A DNA stretch of 64,000 bases from Clostridiales bacterium (GCA_017510605.1 JAFWMQ010000008.1:186217-250216), one strand, 5' to 3'; counted from the first letter of the stretch, positions 35,489-44,933 are shown. Notes: generated by a model from the letters alone, not told the origin. Made by a program: numbers and translations.

Positions 35489-35506
35489 AAATCCCGGAGG
35501 GTAAAA

Positions 35507-36103
35507 ATGGAAAAAACAAGTAACAAACTCAAAGCAAAAGATTTTATTACGATAGGAATATTCACGGCGATCCTATTTGCAGTCGAATTCGCATTCGGAA
35601 TGCTCGGATACATTCATCCGTTTATCGTTGCAGCGTATGTAGTAATACTTCCTTTGGCAAGCGGAATACCCATGATGCTCTTCTACTCAAAGGTTGAGAA
35701 GTTTGGAATGATAACCATCGTGTCCGTGCTCATGGCGATCATCATGTTCGTAGGCGGCATGGGATATCTTGGTGCTCCGCTTATAATAATCTCAGGTCTG
35801 ATTGCTGACTTTATCGCTAAATCAGGAAACTATAAGAGCTTTAAGAAAATTATCATAAGTTTTGGCGTTTTCAACCTCTGGATATGTGCGAATTATTTCC
35901 CGATACTTGTAACGGCTGATTCATACCGTCAGGATCTGATCGACGGCGGATATTCTGCTGAATACGTAAGCAATCTGTTCGCTGCAATCAACATAAAGAC
36001 CATAGGAATCCTTGTAGTTCTCGCATTTGTCTTCGGATGCATCGGTGCAGTCCTCGGTAAGGCTGTAGTAAAGAAACATTTTGAGAAAGCCGGGATCGTA
36101 TAA
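35507..36103 (+). CDS. MptD family ECF transporter S component
   Basis: 198-residue membrane protein with five or six helices. Its opening KLKAKDFITIGIFTAILFAV and the overall pattern match the MptD/Trep_Strep family of putative substrate-binding (S) components of energy-coupling-factor importers. It would confer substrate choice on the EcfT/EcfA module encoded next. A GGAGG site precedes the ATG. Location in an iron-box operon points to a metal chelate, heme or corrin-type ligand; vitamin uptake cannot be excluded. Confidence 0.87.
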   Translation: MEKTSNKLKAKDFITIGIFTAILFAVEFAFGMLGYIHPFIVAAYVVILPLASGIPMMLFYSKVEKFGMITIVSVLMAIIMFVGGMGYLGAPLIIISGLIADFIAKSGNYKSFKKIIISFGVFNLWICANYFPILVTADSYRQDLIDGGYSAEYVSNLFAAINIKTIGILVVLAFVFGCIGAVLGKAVVKKHFEKAGIV

Positions 36104-36105
36104 TT

Positions 36106-36801
36106 ATGAAGCTCGATCCGCGCACCAAACTGTTCATGATATTTGTTGTATCTCTTGTTGTAATGATGAGTGCTACGACACCTTTTCTATGGGCAATACG
36201 GTTGTCAATAACACTGATTCCGATAATACTTTTGATCACCGAAAAGAAGTATGCATCAGCATTGCGCTTTTTGCTTGCGTACGGAACAGCTCTTGTGTTG
36301 ACGTTCTACTTTTTGTCAGCTGAATCAGAAGGACTCATTGCTTCGCTCCTGATTGGTTATTGCGGTATTGTTGTTCAGTTTATGCCGGCGTTGATCACGG
36401 CCTGGTATGTAGTAAGAACGACTAAGATCGGTGAGTTTATGTCATGCATGCAGAAGATGCACATACCAGACGGTATTGCGGTGTCTCTTGCAGTCGTTAT
36501 GCGTTTCTTTCCGACAATTAAAGAAGAATACTCATCAATTAATGATGCGATGAGAATGAGAGGCGTTATGCTTGGCGGCGGAAACGTCCTCAAGATGGTT
36601 GAATTCAGAATGATACCGCTCCTTTTTTCATGCGTTAACATAGGCGAAGAACTGTCTGCGGCAGCTATTACGAGAGGCCTTGGCGGAGAAGCTAAGAGGT
36701 CAAGCGTTGTTGAACTTAAGCTTGGCGTTGCCGACTATCTGCTTATGACTTTTCTTACTGCTGCGACAGTAATCTTCGTCATGTTTAAGTATTGCTTATG
36801 A
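36106..36801 (+). CDS. ecfT: ECF transporter transmembrane component EcfT
   Basis: 231-residue membrane protein that couples the S component to the ATPases. It has the EcfT opening KLDPRTKLFMI, helices through residue ~115, the coupling-helix motif region (MRMRGVMLGGG, an Ala-Arg-Gly-like signature in AAITRGLGGE) and a last C-terminal helix. It begins 2 bp after the S component stop and overlaps the next gene by an ATGA junction, so the module is translationally coupled. Confidence 0.92.
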   Translation: MKLDPRTKLFMIFVVSLVVMMSATTPFLWAIRLSITLIPIILLITEKKYASALRFLLAYGTALVLTFYFLSAESEGLIASLLIGYCGIVVQFMPALITAWYVVRTTKIGEFMSCMQKMHIPDGIAVSLAVVMRFFPTIKEEYSSINDAMRMRGVMLGGGNVLKMVEFRMIPLLFSCVNIGEELSAAAITRGLGGEAKRSSVVELKLGVADYLLMTFLTAATVIFVMFKYCL

Positions 36802-38291
36802 GTATAGTCGAACTCGAAGATGTCTCATTTCAGTACAAGGGTTCCAAAGAAGGATCCCTTGTTAATGTAAATCTGAATATTGAACAAGGACAGACAGTGC
36901 TTCTCTGCGGTGCTTCAGGTTCAGGAAAGACGTCAATTATCAGACTTATCAACGGACTGATACCGCACTATTACTCAGGTGAACTTGAAGGTGAGATAAG
37001 GGTTGCAGATCACGATATAAAAAAGACTGAACTTCACGAGCTTGCTGGGACGGTGGGAACTGTTTTCCAGAATCCGAGAAGTCAGTTCTTCTCGGTGGAC
37101 ACTGACGGAGAGATTGTTTTCGGACCGGAAAACATAGGACTTGAACCAAAAGAGATCAGGGCGAGAATGAACGATGTCGTTGCCGAGATGAATCTTGAGG
37201 AGATTCTTGGCAGAAGCATTTTCGATCTTTCAGGCGGCCAGAAACAGAGAATAGCTTGCGCATCTGTAGCTGCATTAATGCCGAATATAATCCTTCTGGA
37301 TGAGCCTTCATCCAATCTTGATTTCGATTCCATAGAGCTACTCCGCGGCATTATCCTTGAATGGAAGCGTCAGGGCAAGACTATCGTTATCTCTGAACAC
37401 AGGCTGTGGTATCTGAAAGATGCAGTCGACCGTGTCTTATATATTGAGAACGGCAGGCTCGCAAAAGAGTGGAACGGAGAAGAATTTGCCTGCTTAAGTG
37501 AAGATGAGGTCAAGGCATATAAGTTAAGACCCGTCGTGCTTGAAGAAGAACTTATAAAAGAGATCCGCGGGGATTGTTCTTCGTCTGTTTGTGAGACAGA
37601 TCCGTCAATAGTACTAAAGGATTTTTATTTCAGCTATAAGAAACGGCCATATCTGATCTTAAAAAAAAAGTTCAAAGAATCAGATGGTGATCTCCTTAAT
37701 CTGAATATTCCTGAACTTAAGATACCTGAAGGCAAAGTAATCGGTCTTGTTGGACCAAACGGTACCGGTAAATCAACATTTTTAAGATGTCTTTGCGGTC
37801 TTGAAGGAGACTGCAAAGGAAAGATTATTTCAGATGGTGTTACTTATAAAGGTGGTCAGCGCCTGAAGATGTGTTATATGGTCATGCAGGACGTTAATCA
37901 TCAGCTCTTTACAGACAGCGTGGAATCCGAAGTTATGCTTTCTTTAAAGGATAAGGATACTAAACGTTGTGATGAGATATTGGACAGCTTAGGCCTTTTG
38001 GAATATAAGGATACCCACCCGATGGCTTTATCGGGAGGGCAGAAGCAGAGGGTGGCTATCGCATCCGCCATAGCTTCAGATGCGAAGATACTTCTTTTCG
38101 ATGAACCTACTTCGGGTCTTGATTACTCGCATATGGAGAAGGTGGCTGAGCTTTTAAAACAACTCTCGTTATCCGGTGCCACGGTTATCGTATCAACGCA
38201 CGATCCTGAACTGATTTCAGAGTGCTGTGATTATGTTTTGGGACTTAAACACGGGAAAGTGATATATCTTAAAGAAAGCGCTCGGGATTAA
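36798..38291 (+). CDS. ECF transporter ATPase, two nucleotide-binding domains fused
   Basis: 497-residue protein with two ABC ATPase domains in tandem. Domain 1 has Walker A GASGSGKTS near residue 38, signature DLSGGQKQR and DEPSSNLD. Domain 2 has GPNGTGKST near 319, signature ALSGGQKQR and DEPTSGLD. It corresponds to EcfA and EcfA' in one chain. The start is ATG 36798 in the ATGA overlap with ecfT. The ICMT-like gene follows after 4 bp. Confidence 0.92.
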   Translation: MSIVELEDVSFQYKGSKEGSLVNVNLNIEQGQTVLLCGASGSGKTSIIRLINGLIPHYYSGELEGEIRVADHDIKKTELHELAGTVGTVFQNPRSQFFSVDTDGEIVFGPENIGLEPKEIRARMNDVVAEMNLEEILGRSIFDLSGGQKQRIACASVAALMPNIILLDEPSSNLDFDSIELLRGIILEWKRQGKTIVISEHRLWYLKDAVDRVLYIENGRLAKEWNGEEFACLSEDEVKAYKLRPVVLEEELIKEIRGDCSSSVCETDPSIVLKDFYFSYKKRPYLILKKKFKESDGDLLNLNIPELKIPEGKVIGLVGPNGTGKSTFLRCLCGLEGDCKGKIISDGVTYKGGQRLKMCYMVMQDVNHQLFTDSVESEVMLSLKDKDTKRCDEILDSLGLLEYKDTHPMALSGGQKQRVAIASAIASDAKILLFDEPTSGLDYSHMEKVAELLKQLSLSGATVIVSTHDPELISECCDYVLGLKHGKVIYLKESARD

Positions 38292-38295
38292 TAAA

Positions 38296-38796
38296 ATGAA
38301 GAACTACGTAAAAGAAGGTCAGAAACTTCCGCTGTTTGGAATAGGTCCCTACCTGATAACGGGTATCGCTCTGGTCGAGCTGATAGGTATTATCCTGTTC
38401 GGATACGTGTTAAAGATCGGCAGCCTTGACGGAGTCTGGGTTTGGATCTTCAGAATATTGGGAATCATATTAATAATCTCCGGAATAATTGTGTGGTATA
38501 TCGGTGCCGTCCGCTCGAATATGGATAAGAGCATAACGGAGAACAAACTTCAGACCGAAGGCATTTATAAGGTAGTTAGAAATCCGATGTACAGCGGATG
38601 GTGGATGCTGATCTCAGGTATATGTCTTATGTGGCATAATTATATGCTTTTATCGGTCATTCTGATTAACTGGGGAATAATTACGATAGTACTGATAAAT
38701 ACGGAAGAAAAGTGGCTTTTAAACTTATACGGTCAGGAGTATTTAGATTACAAAAAGCGGGTTAACAGATGCATTCCCTGGTTTCCGAGGAAATAG
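38296..38796 (+). CDS. Isoprenylcysteine carboxyl methyltransferase-like membrane protein
   Basis: 166-residue membrane protein with about four helices. The C-terminal half carries the ICMT/PEMT-type signature GIYKVVRNPMYSGW and ends EEKWLLNLYGQEYLDYKKRV. Bacterial members are SAM-dependent methyltransferases of unknown substrates. It is the last gene of the ABC/ECF operon, four bases after the ATPase gene, so it may modify the imported ligand or a lipid. There is no prenylated protein context here. Confidence 0.85.
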   Translation: MKNYVKEGQKLPLFGIGPYLITGIALVELIGIILFGYVLKIGSLDGVWVWIFRILGIILIISGIIVWYIGAVRSNMDKSITENKLQTEGIYKVVRNPMYSGWWMLISGICLMWHNYMLLSVILINWGIITIVLINTEEKWLLNLYGQEYLDYKKRVNRCIPWFPRK

Positions 38797-38866
38797 CCTG
38801 GACTCAGGATCCGTGAGTGTATTTTTATTGATTTTGAGAATCGAAATCATATTTAACTTACAAAAG

Positions 38867-38961
38867 TTAGTTAAATCTAACCAAATGCCGAATTTAGTTT
38901 TGATTTGGCTCTGAATCCTTGTCGAAAACATATATATACCTAATCGGTTAGCGTGGACTAA
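38867..38961 (+). promoter_or_regulatory. Iron-box operators before the MacB/HMA operon
   Basis: Two boxes of the TTAG-N6-CTAA form: TTAGTTAAATCTAA (38867-38880) and TTAGCGTGGACTAA (38948-38961), 67 bp apart, in the gap before the ATPase gene at 38994. A -35/-10 pair is not clear; TTGTCG (38919-38924) with TAATCG (38941-38946) or the TATATA run are candidates. Confidence 0.65.
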
Positions 38962-38993
38962 CATTTAATTAATATAGTAATTGAGGTGTGTTT

Positions 38994-39695
38994 ATGTATA
39001 TCGAGACTAGAGACCTTAAGAAGTCTTATGGAGAAGGCGGAAGTTTTGTTCAGGTCCTTAAAGGTGTCAGTATAAAAGTCGACAAAGGTGAAATGTGTGT
39101 TATACAGGGCACTTCAGGTTCAGGCAAATCGACATTGCTTAATTGTATCGGAGGGCTCGATGTAATAGATTCCGGTAACGTTTCTGTTGCGGGAACTCTT
39201 GTTGAAGGCTTAAAGGGCGAGAAATTATCAGATTACAGAAGAGCTAATCTCGGATTCATTTTCCAGTTCTATAATCTGGTTCCTAACCTTACTGTCAGGG
39301 AAAACATTCAGGTCTGCGAGTATCTCACAAAAGAACCGCTTAATATGGATGAACTGATCGAAGTCTTAGGGCTTACTGAACACCAGTATAAATTTCCTTC
39401 CCAATTATCAGGAGGACAGCAGCAGCGCTGCGCTATAGCGAGGGCTTTGGTTAAGAATCCGAAGGTATTGCTTTGCGATGAGCCAACCGGTGCCCTGGAT
39501 TCCAAGACTTCAAGAGACATCCTTGTGTTACTGGAGAAGATCAATAAACAGTACGGGACTACAATGCTGATCGTAACTCATAACAATTCGATCAAGAATA
39601 TGGTCGATCACGTCATCTACCTTAAGGATGGCGAGATCTATAAAGACTATATGAATGAGAATAAGATACCTGCCTCGGAACTGGAGGATCTCTGA
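38994..39695 (+). CDS. ABC transporter ATP-binding protein (MacB/LolD-like)
   Basis: 233-residue ATPase with Walker A GTSGSGKST near residue 40, signature LSGGQQQR, Walker B DEPTGALD and H-loop VTHNNS. It is closely similar in motif wording to the riboswitch-controlled ATPase at 10682, so the two are paralogues. The start is ATG 38994 with GAGGTG at 38983-38988; the in-frame GTG at 38988 lies in that site. It is the first gene of an operon that runs at least to 44933. Confidence 0.9.
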   Translation: MYIETRDLKKSYGEGGSFVQVLKGVSIKVDKGEMCVIQGTSGSGKSTLLNCIGGLDVIDSGNVSVAGTLVEGLKGEKLSDYRRANLGFIFQFYNLVPNLTVRENIQVCEYLTKEPLNMDELIEVLGLTEHQYKFPSQLSGGQQQRCAIARALVKNPKVLLCDEPTGALDSKTSRDILVLLEKINKQYGTTMLIVTHNNSIKNMVDHVIYLKDGEIYKDYMNENKIPASELEDL

Positions 39696-39696
39696 T

Positions 39697-42600
39697 ATGG
39701 GGTGGATATTGTTTAAGAGAGCTCTCCGTGATCTTAAATCAGGGGTTGCGAGATATATAGCATTATCACTGCTGATTATATTTTCGCTGTTTATAGTCAT
39801 AAGTCTTATGGCTTCTGCAGATACGATAATTGACAGTACAGTGATATCGGACAGGGAACTTTGCTGTGAAGACGGTGAGTTCTCGGTTTTCGTTCCTCTT
39901 CGTGATGAAGAGCTAGCTAAGATAACCGGCCGCGGAGTGTCAATAGAGAAGATGTTCTATGTTGATTATGCGCTTAATGAGAATCAGGTTTTAAGAGCAT
40001 TTAAGGTCAGAGAGAATATCAACAAAATCTCACTTATAGATGGTGAGCTGCCTTCAGCAGATGACGAAGCAGTGATCGAAAGACGTTATTCTGAAGTGAA
40101 TAACGTTAATGTCGGAGATAAGCTCAAAATAGGCGAAAAGGAATTTACCATAACGGGTGTTGGTGCAACACCGGACTACAATACAGTTATAAAGAAAATA
40201 TCCGATACGGTTGTTGACAGCAGATATTTCGGTTTGATCTTTGTTACTCCCAAAGCATATGATGAACTCTATGATTCGGGGTATTCGATAGCGTCGGAAG
40301 AGTACTATTACGCATATCTTCTTAATGGTGTGATGACTGAAGATGAATTAAAGGACATCCTTGAAGACAACAAATTTGATATTGAAGACATTGAGGATGA
40401 ATATTTCAAAGAATACTGGAAAAGAATGACCGAAAGGAAAGATGAACTCCTGGATGGTATAGATGAACTCAAGGATGGGGCTGAAGAGCTTGCAGACGGT
40501 GCTGATGAGCTTCGTGACGGCATTGAGGAGTTTCATGACGGAATGACAGAACTGCATGATGCTGTTCCTGATCTGACTGACGGAATAGAGGCGCTTGATG
40601 ACGGTGCAGCTCAGCTTGAGAACGGTGTAAACGCATATACATATGGTGTTGACCGGATAGAATCGGGAGCATCAGAATTATCAGACGGTGCATCTTCTAT
40701 GGCTGACGGAACTTCAAAACTGAATGATGGTTCCGGAGAATTCAAAAACGGAGTTATCGGGTTTGCAGTAACAGCCAATACTATGGCTCAGAGTGAAGAT
40801 CCTTATATAGCCGGAATTGCTTCGGGTTTTGTAGATCCTGCATTTTCTTTAGTTTCAGGATATGAACAGATCAATAGCGGTATAAAAGAAGTTAACGGCG
40901 GTGCAAATAGTCTAAGTGAAGGCGCATATCAACTGTATGATGGTATCAAATCCTTGAATTCTAATAGTGCAGCTTTGAGAAACGGGGCCGCCGAGCTTCA
41001 TGCAGGTACGTCAGAACTTCTGGAAGGAGCATCGGAATTTACCGATGGTATTGATGAATTGTATGACGGTTCTAAAGAGATAAAGGATGGTTCAGTTGAT
41101 CTCGCTAAAGGAGCAAGGGAATTATCCGATGGAGTAAATGAATTATCGGATGAGGCTAATGATCTTATCGATGATGTTTTCGATTTTGATCTGTCCAACC
41201 TTCTGGTATTCATTAACAGTAAAGATAATCCGAGGATAGATTCAGCAGCTGACGATGTTCAGATAAACTATTCTGCGAGCATTATCTTCGGGATCCTGCT
41301 CGTAGTGCTCTTTGCTTATGTAATCTCAGTGTTCATCGTACATACGATCGATCAGGAAAGCTCTGTAATAGGTGCTTTATATTCAATGGGTCTGAAGAGA
41401 AGGACGCTGACAATGAGTTATGTCGCAGTTCCGGTTATCGTAACTTTTGTATCAGGTGTTATCGGAACATTGATCGCTATCTTTACACCTGCAGGGATAC
41501 CTGCCCAGATGCAGGATTCGTTAAGTTATTTCTCGATGCCGAAAATGGACATAATTGTAAAGCCTTTTGTGCTTATTTACGGTCTTGTCATTCCGCCTGT
41601 AACGGCATTTATCGTTAATGTCCTTGTCGTAAGGAACAGACTCATAAGAACGCCTTTATCGCTCCTTCATAACGAGCAGAAAGCCGTCCGCGGCAAAGAG
41701 ATAAAGATCAAAGGCCTGAAGTTTATTCCGATGTTCAGGATAAGACAGATGCTTCGTGAGATAAGGGCAGGACTTACAGTTATCTTTGGACTCTTCATGA
41801 GCCTTCTGGTCGCTCTCCTTGCTCTTAATACAAGTGTGTATTGCTCCAACGTTAAAGACAGCTACATTAACCTGACCAATTATGAATACATGTATAACTA
41901 CAAGTATCCTACTGAAGAGGTCCCGGAAGGCGGATATGAGGCTGTCGCAGAATCATTTAAGAAAGAGATCTACGGGTATACATTTGACATAACAGTATTG
42001 GGCATAACCAAAGATAATCCGTTTTTCGATACTGGAGATCTGCCTGACAATGATTCAGATGTTGTATTAAGTTCTTCTGTTGCGAACAAATACAACTTGT
42101 CTGTAGGAGATATCTTCACACTAAGTGATGATAAAGGTGAGAGATTGTATGCATTCAGAGTAGCCAGGGTCTTCGACTATACTGCTACGATGTTTGTGTT
42201 CATGGATATAGACAGATGCAGGGATCTGTTCAATGAAGATGATGATTACTTCAATGTTGTATTCTCCGATCACGAACTCGATATCGACAGCGGACGCTTA
42301 TATTCGACAGTGTCGAAAGAAGAGATCGCAAGATCTTCAGGTATATATGTTGACATGATGGGCCCTATGGTTACCACGATGTCTGTGGCTTCTGCCGTGA
42401 TCTTCCTGGTCGTTATGTATCTCATGGTCAAGATGATGATCGACAGATCTGCTTTCAACATATCACTGGTTAAAGTATTCGGATTCAGAAACAGGGAAGT
42501 AAGAAAGATGTATCTCGACGGTAATTTCTACATCATCGTAATAGGTGCGTTGATTTCTATTCCTCTTTGCAAACTGATAATGGATTACATCTATCCCAGA

Positions 42601-42765
42601 TATCTGGTCTGCAATGTCGGAGTAGGAGTAACTGCACAGTATCCGCCTGTTTTGTTTGCGCTGATCTTCGCAGTCATTATCGTCTTATATCTGGCGATCA
42701 ATCTCGTGCTTTCAGGCAGGCTCAGAAAGATTAATCCTGCAGAGATTCTAAAGAACAGGGAGTAA
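39697..42765 (+). CDS. FtsX-like ABC permease with long Asp-Gly heptad repeat
   Basis: 1022-residue permease partner of the preceding ATPase, starting 2 bp after its stop. After an N-terminal helix (~20-42) and a MacB-like domain comes a long repeat (~residues 250-490) of seven-residue units around L-x-D/E-G-A/I (for example DELKDGAEELADGADEL), interrupted once near 350-395. This is the pattern seen in YhgE/Pip-type proteins and probably forms an extended coiled or helical outer stalk. FtsX blocks follow at ~525-660 and ~880-1020. Export or envelope function is likely; the cargo is unknown. Confidence 0.87.
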   Translation: MGWILFKRALRDLKSGVARYIALSLLIIFSLFIVISLMASADTIIDSTVISDRELCCEDGEFSVFVPLRDEELAKITGRGVSIEKMFYVDYALNENQVLRAFKVRENINKISLIDGELPSADDEAVIERRYSEVNNVNVGDKLKIGEKEFTITGVGATPDYNTVIKKISDTVVDSRYFGLIFVTPKAYDELYDSGYSIASEEYYYAYLLNGVMTEDELKDILEDNKFDIEDIEDEYFKEYWKRMTERKDELLDGIDELKDGAEELADGADELRDGIEEFHDGMTELHDAVPDLTDGIEALDDGAAQLENGVNAYTYGVDRIESGASELSDGASSMADGTSKLNDGSGEFKNGVIGFAVTANTMAQSEDPYIAGIASGFVDPAFSLVSGYEQINSGIKEVNGGANSLSEGAYQLYDGIKSLNSNSAALRNGAAELHAGTSELLEGASEFTDGIDELYDGSKEIKDGSVDLAKGARELSDGVNELSDEANDLIDDVFDFDLSNLLVFINSKDNPRIDSAADDVQINYSASIIFGILLVVLFAYVISVFIVHTIDQESSVIGALYSMGLKRRTLTMSYVAVPVIVTFVSGVIGTLIAIFTPAGIPAQMQDSLSYFSMPKMDIIVKPFVLIYGLVIPPVTAFIVNVLVVRNRLIRTPLSLLHNEQKAVRGKEIKIKGLKFIPMFRIRQMLREIRAGLTVIFGLFMSLLVALLALNTSVYCSNVKDSYINLTNYEYMYNYKYPTEEVPEGGYEAVAESFKKEIYGYTFDITVLGITKDNPFFDTGDLPDNDSDVVLSSSVANKYNLSVGDIFTLSDDKGERLYAFRVARVFDYTATMFVFMDIDRCRDLFNEDDDYFNVVFSDHELDIDSGRLYSTVSKEEIARSSGIYVDMMGPMVTTMSVASAVIFLVVMYLMVKMMIDRSAFNISLVKVFGFRNREVRKMYLDGNFYIIVIGALISIPLCKLIMDYIYPRYLVCNVGVGVTAQYPPVLFALIFAVIIVLYLAINLVLSGRLRKINPAEILKNRE

Positions 42766-42767
42766 TT

Positions 42768-43016
42768 ATGATCAAAACTACACTTAAGATCGACGGTATG
42801 ATGTGCGGCATGTGTGAGTCACATGTTAATGATGTCATTCGGAGAATGATACCTGTCGCCAGAAAAGTGAAAAGTTCCGCCCGCTTGGGTGAATGTACAT
42901 TCGTTACCGAGGAAATGATAGATGAGGACAGTATCAAAAAGGCTTTGAAAGCTATCGGATACGATGTTATCTCAATAGCTTTTGAACCATATACAAAGAG
43001 AGGTATATTCGGATGA
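42768..43016 (+). CDS. Heavy-metal-associated (HMA) domain protein
   Basis: 82-residue HMA-domain protein. The metal loop is GMMCGMCESHV, giving the MxCxxC motif of CopZ/Atx1-type chaperones, followed by the betaalphabeta-betaalphabeta pattern. The second half is more divergent than in CopZ, with an extension YTKRGIFG at the end. It lies 2 bp after the permease gene and overlaps the next gene by ATGA. Such domains normally bind Cu(I) or other soft metals, so its place behind iron boxes is noteworthy. Confidence 0.88.
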   Translation: MIKTTLKIDGMMCGMCESHVNDVIRRMIPVARKVKSSARLGECTFVTEEMIDEDSIKKALKAIGYDVISIAFEPYTKRGIFG

Positions 43017-43774
43017 CATTTGATGAAACCGGTAATATGTCAGGCAAAACTCTCATTCTCCTTCCGGGAACATGCTGCGACTGGCAGATAAACTTCTCTA
43101 CGGTAATTGACAGTTTGGCAGAGAAGTATCATCTGATACTCGTAAACTACGACGGATTTGACGGAAGTGACCTTATCTTCCCTGACATGATAACTGTTAC
43201 TGAAAAGATAGAGAAATACATTATCGAAAACCATAATGGGAAAATCGATGGAGCACTCGGATCATCTCTTGGAAGCAGCTTTGTCGGTCAGCTCATCCAA
43301 CGCGGGAACATTCATATGGACCACGGTATATTCGGCAGTCCGGATCTTGACCAGAGCGGCGTTTTATCCGCAAAGATAAAGTCCGCACTGGTTGTTCCAC
43401 TACTTACGAGCTTTACCAAAAGCGAAAAGAAGAAACAGAAGGCAAAGAAAAAGTTTGTGGAGATGTTCGAGATGGATGAGAAGACGGCAGAGATGTTCAT
43501 CGAATCGTTTTCGAGATTTAAGCCGGAATCCATAAAAAATGAGTTCTATACAGATCTGATTACATGTTTGAAAGACGACATCCACGTTGAAGGAACGACC
43601 GCGCATTTTATTTATGCCAACAAGATGGGCGAGAAGTATAAGAAGCGTTATTTGAAGTATTTTCGAGACCCGGACATCAGGGAATTTGATATGCAGCATG
43701 AGCAGTGGCTCTTTGGTGGAAAGCAGTATCAGGAGCCGGTCTTAAAAGTCATAGATGAGTTTATGGAGATATAA
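43013..43774 (+). CDS. Alpha/beta hydrolase-like protein
   Basis: 253-residue cytoplasmic protein with an alpha/beta-hydrolase layout: an early LILLPGTCCDW strand-turn, the nucleophile elbow GSSLGSS near residue 84, and a late histidine in MQHEQWLF that could complete the triad. A Lys-rich stretch lies in the middle (EKKKQKAKKKF). Substrate unknown. It is coupled to the HMA gene through an ATGA overlap and followed 5 bp later by a methyltransferase gene, which suggests a small-molecule modifying or hydrolysing role in the operon. Confidence 0.8.
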   Translation: MTFDETGNMSGKTLILLPGTCCDWQINFSTVIDSLAEKYHLILVNYDGFDGSDLIFPDMITVTEKIEKYIIENHNGKIDGALGSSLGSSFVGQLIQRGNIHMDHGIFGSPDLDQSGVLSAKIKSALVVPLLTSFTKSEKKKQKAKKKFVEMFEMDEKTAEMFIESFSRFKPESIKNEFYTDLITCLKDDIHVEGTTAHFIYANKMGEKYKKRYLKYFRDPDIREFDMQHEQWLFGGKQYQEPVLKVIDEFMEI

Positions 43775-43779
43775 AAGTT

Positions 43780-44424
43780 ATGAACGATAAAGAATACAAG
43801 AATATGACGATAAGCGAATTCACCAAAGCTGCAGACGTTTATGAGACTGATCAGGCCGGTGTATATAAGATGTGCAAGAAGGATTATCCTGACGTTCTTG
43901 AAGAACTCGAGAAAGAACCATTTGACAGTCTGCTGGACTGCGGATGCGGTACTGCACCGATGATATCTCTTTTATATGAGAAATATCCTGAGAAACACTA
44001 TACGGGAATTGATCTGACACCAAAGATGATCGAGGTTGCTAAATCTAAGAAACTTCCCGGAGTGGAGTTTGTTGTCGGTGATTGTGAGAATCTGCCATTT
44101 GATGATAATTCCTTTGATGCGATCATCTGTTGCGAGAGCTTCCATCACTATCCGAATGTACAGGATTTCTTTAACAGCGTTTATAGAGTGCTTAAACCCG
44201 GAGGAAGACTTGTCCTTCGGGATATGACATTTAATTGGGCAGCAACAAGATGGTTTTGTAATAAGATCGAGATGCCGGTCATCAACCTTAAAGGACATGG
44301 AGATGTCCGTATTTACGGTAAACCGGATGTTGAAGCACTATGCAAAAAAGCCGGACTTGTCATGGAATTGTTTGAGAAGCGCGGATTCTGCCGTCTTCAC
44401 AGCGTAATAAGAAAGCCATTGTAA
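43780..44424 (+). CDS. Class I SAM-dependent methyltransferase
   Basis: 214-residue methyltransferase of Methyltransf_11/UbiE type: motif I LLDCGCGTAPM near residue 50, GDCENLPFDDNSFDAIIC and the post-motif RVLKPGGRLVL. It probably methylates a small molecule in the cytoplasm. Its neighbours in the iron-box operon, the HMA protein and alpha/beta hydrolase upstream and the membrane protein 5 bp downstream, point to a shared but unidentified substrate. Confidence 0.9.
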   Translation: MNDKEYKNMTISEFTKAADVYETDQAGVYKMCKKDYPDVLEELEKEPFDSLLDCGCGTAPMISLLYEKYPEKHYTGIDLTPKMIEVAKSKKLPGVEFVVGDCENLPFDDNSFDAIICCESFHHYPNVQDFFNSVYRVLKPGGRLVLRDMTFNWAATRWFCNKIEMPVINLKGHGDVRIYGKPDVEALCKKAGLVMELFEKRGFCRLHSVIRKPL

Positions 44425-44429
44425 GTTTT

Positions 44430-44933
44430 ATGCTTATAACTTTTTTGCTTTCTGTAATGATGATGGTAGGACTTTTCCTTATGCTGCTTGCCGGTGTAGG
44501 GTTTATTCAGCAGTATAAGTTCTTTTCGTCGGCACCAAAGGAAGTCAGGGATGCAGTTCCGAAGACAAAGCCTGAACGATTCAAAGGTCAACATGCTATC
44601 GGCTGGGTAATGATAGTTATCTCATTCGCTCTCATGGGCGGTGCGGTTGTTTTAGGCGCATGGAACGGCATCGCAAACGGCTTTTCTTTCTGGCAATTCT
44701 ACTTAAGATTCTTTCTTATGCTGATTTTGCTGAAAGCATTTGACATAGTCTTCTTTGATTGGGTTTTGCTTAGTAACGCCGGATTCAACTTCTTTCCGCA
44801 TTTTTATCCTGAATGTAAAGATGTATTGAGCCGTTATCTTTTTGGTTATAACTGGAAAACTCATCTTATGCATGTGATCTTGTTTATTCCGGGTGTGGCT
44901 TTGCTTTCATGGATCTGTATACTAATTTATTAA
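44430..44933 (+). CDS. Membrane protein, unknown function
   Basis: 167-residue protein with four predicted helices (~residues 2-26, 53-77, 88-108 and 143-166). Short loops contain a Lys/Pro-rich stretch after helix 1 (PKEVRDAVPKTKPERFKG). No family was recognised with certainty. It is tightly packed behind the methyltransferase gene and is probably the last clearly coupled member of the iron-box operon. Confidence 0.72.
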   Translation: MLITFLLSVMMMVGLFLMLLAGVGFIQQYKFFSSAPKEVRDAVPKTKPERFKGQHAIGWVMIVISFALMGGAVVLGAWNGIANGFSFWQFYLRFFLMLILLKAFDIVFFDWVLLSNAGFNFFPHFYPECKDVLSRYLFGYNWKTHLMHVILFIPGVALLSWICILIY

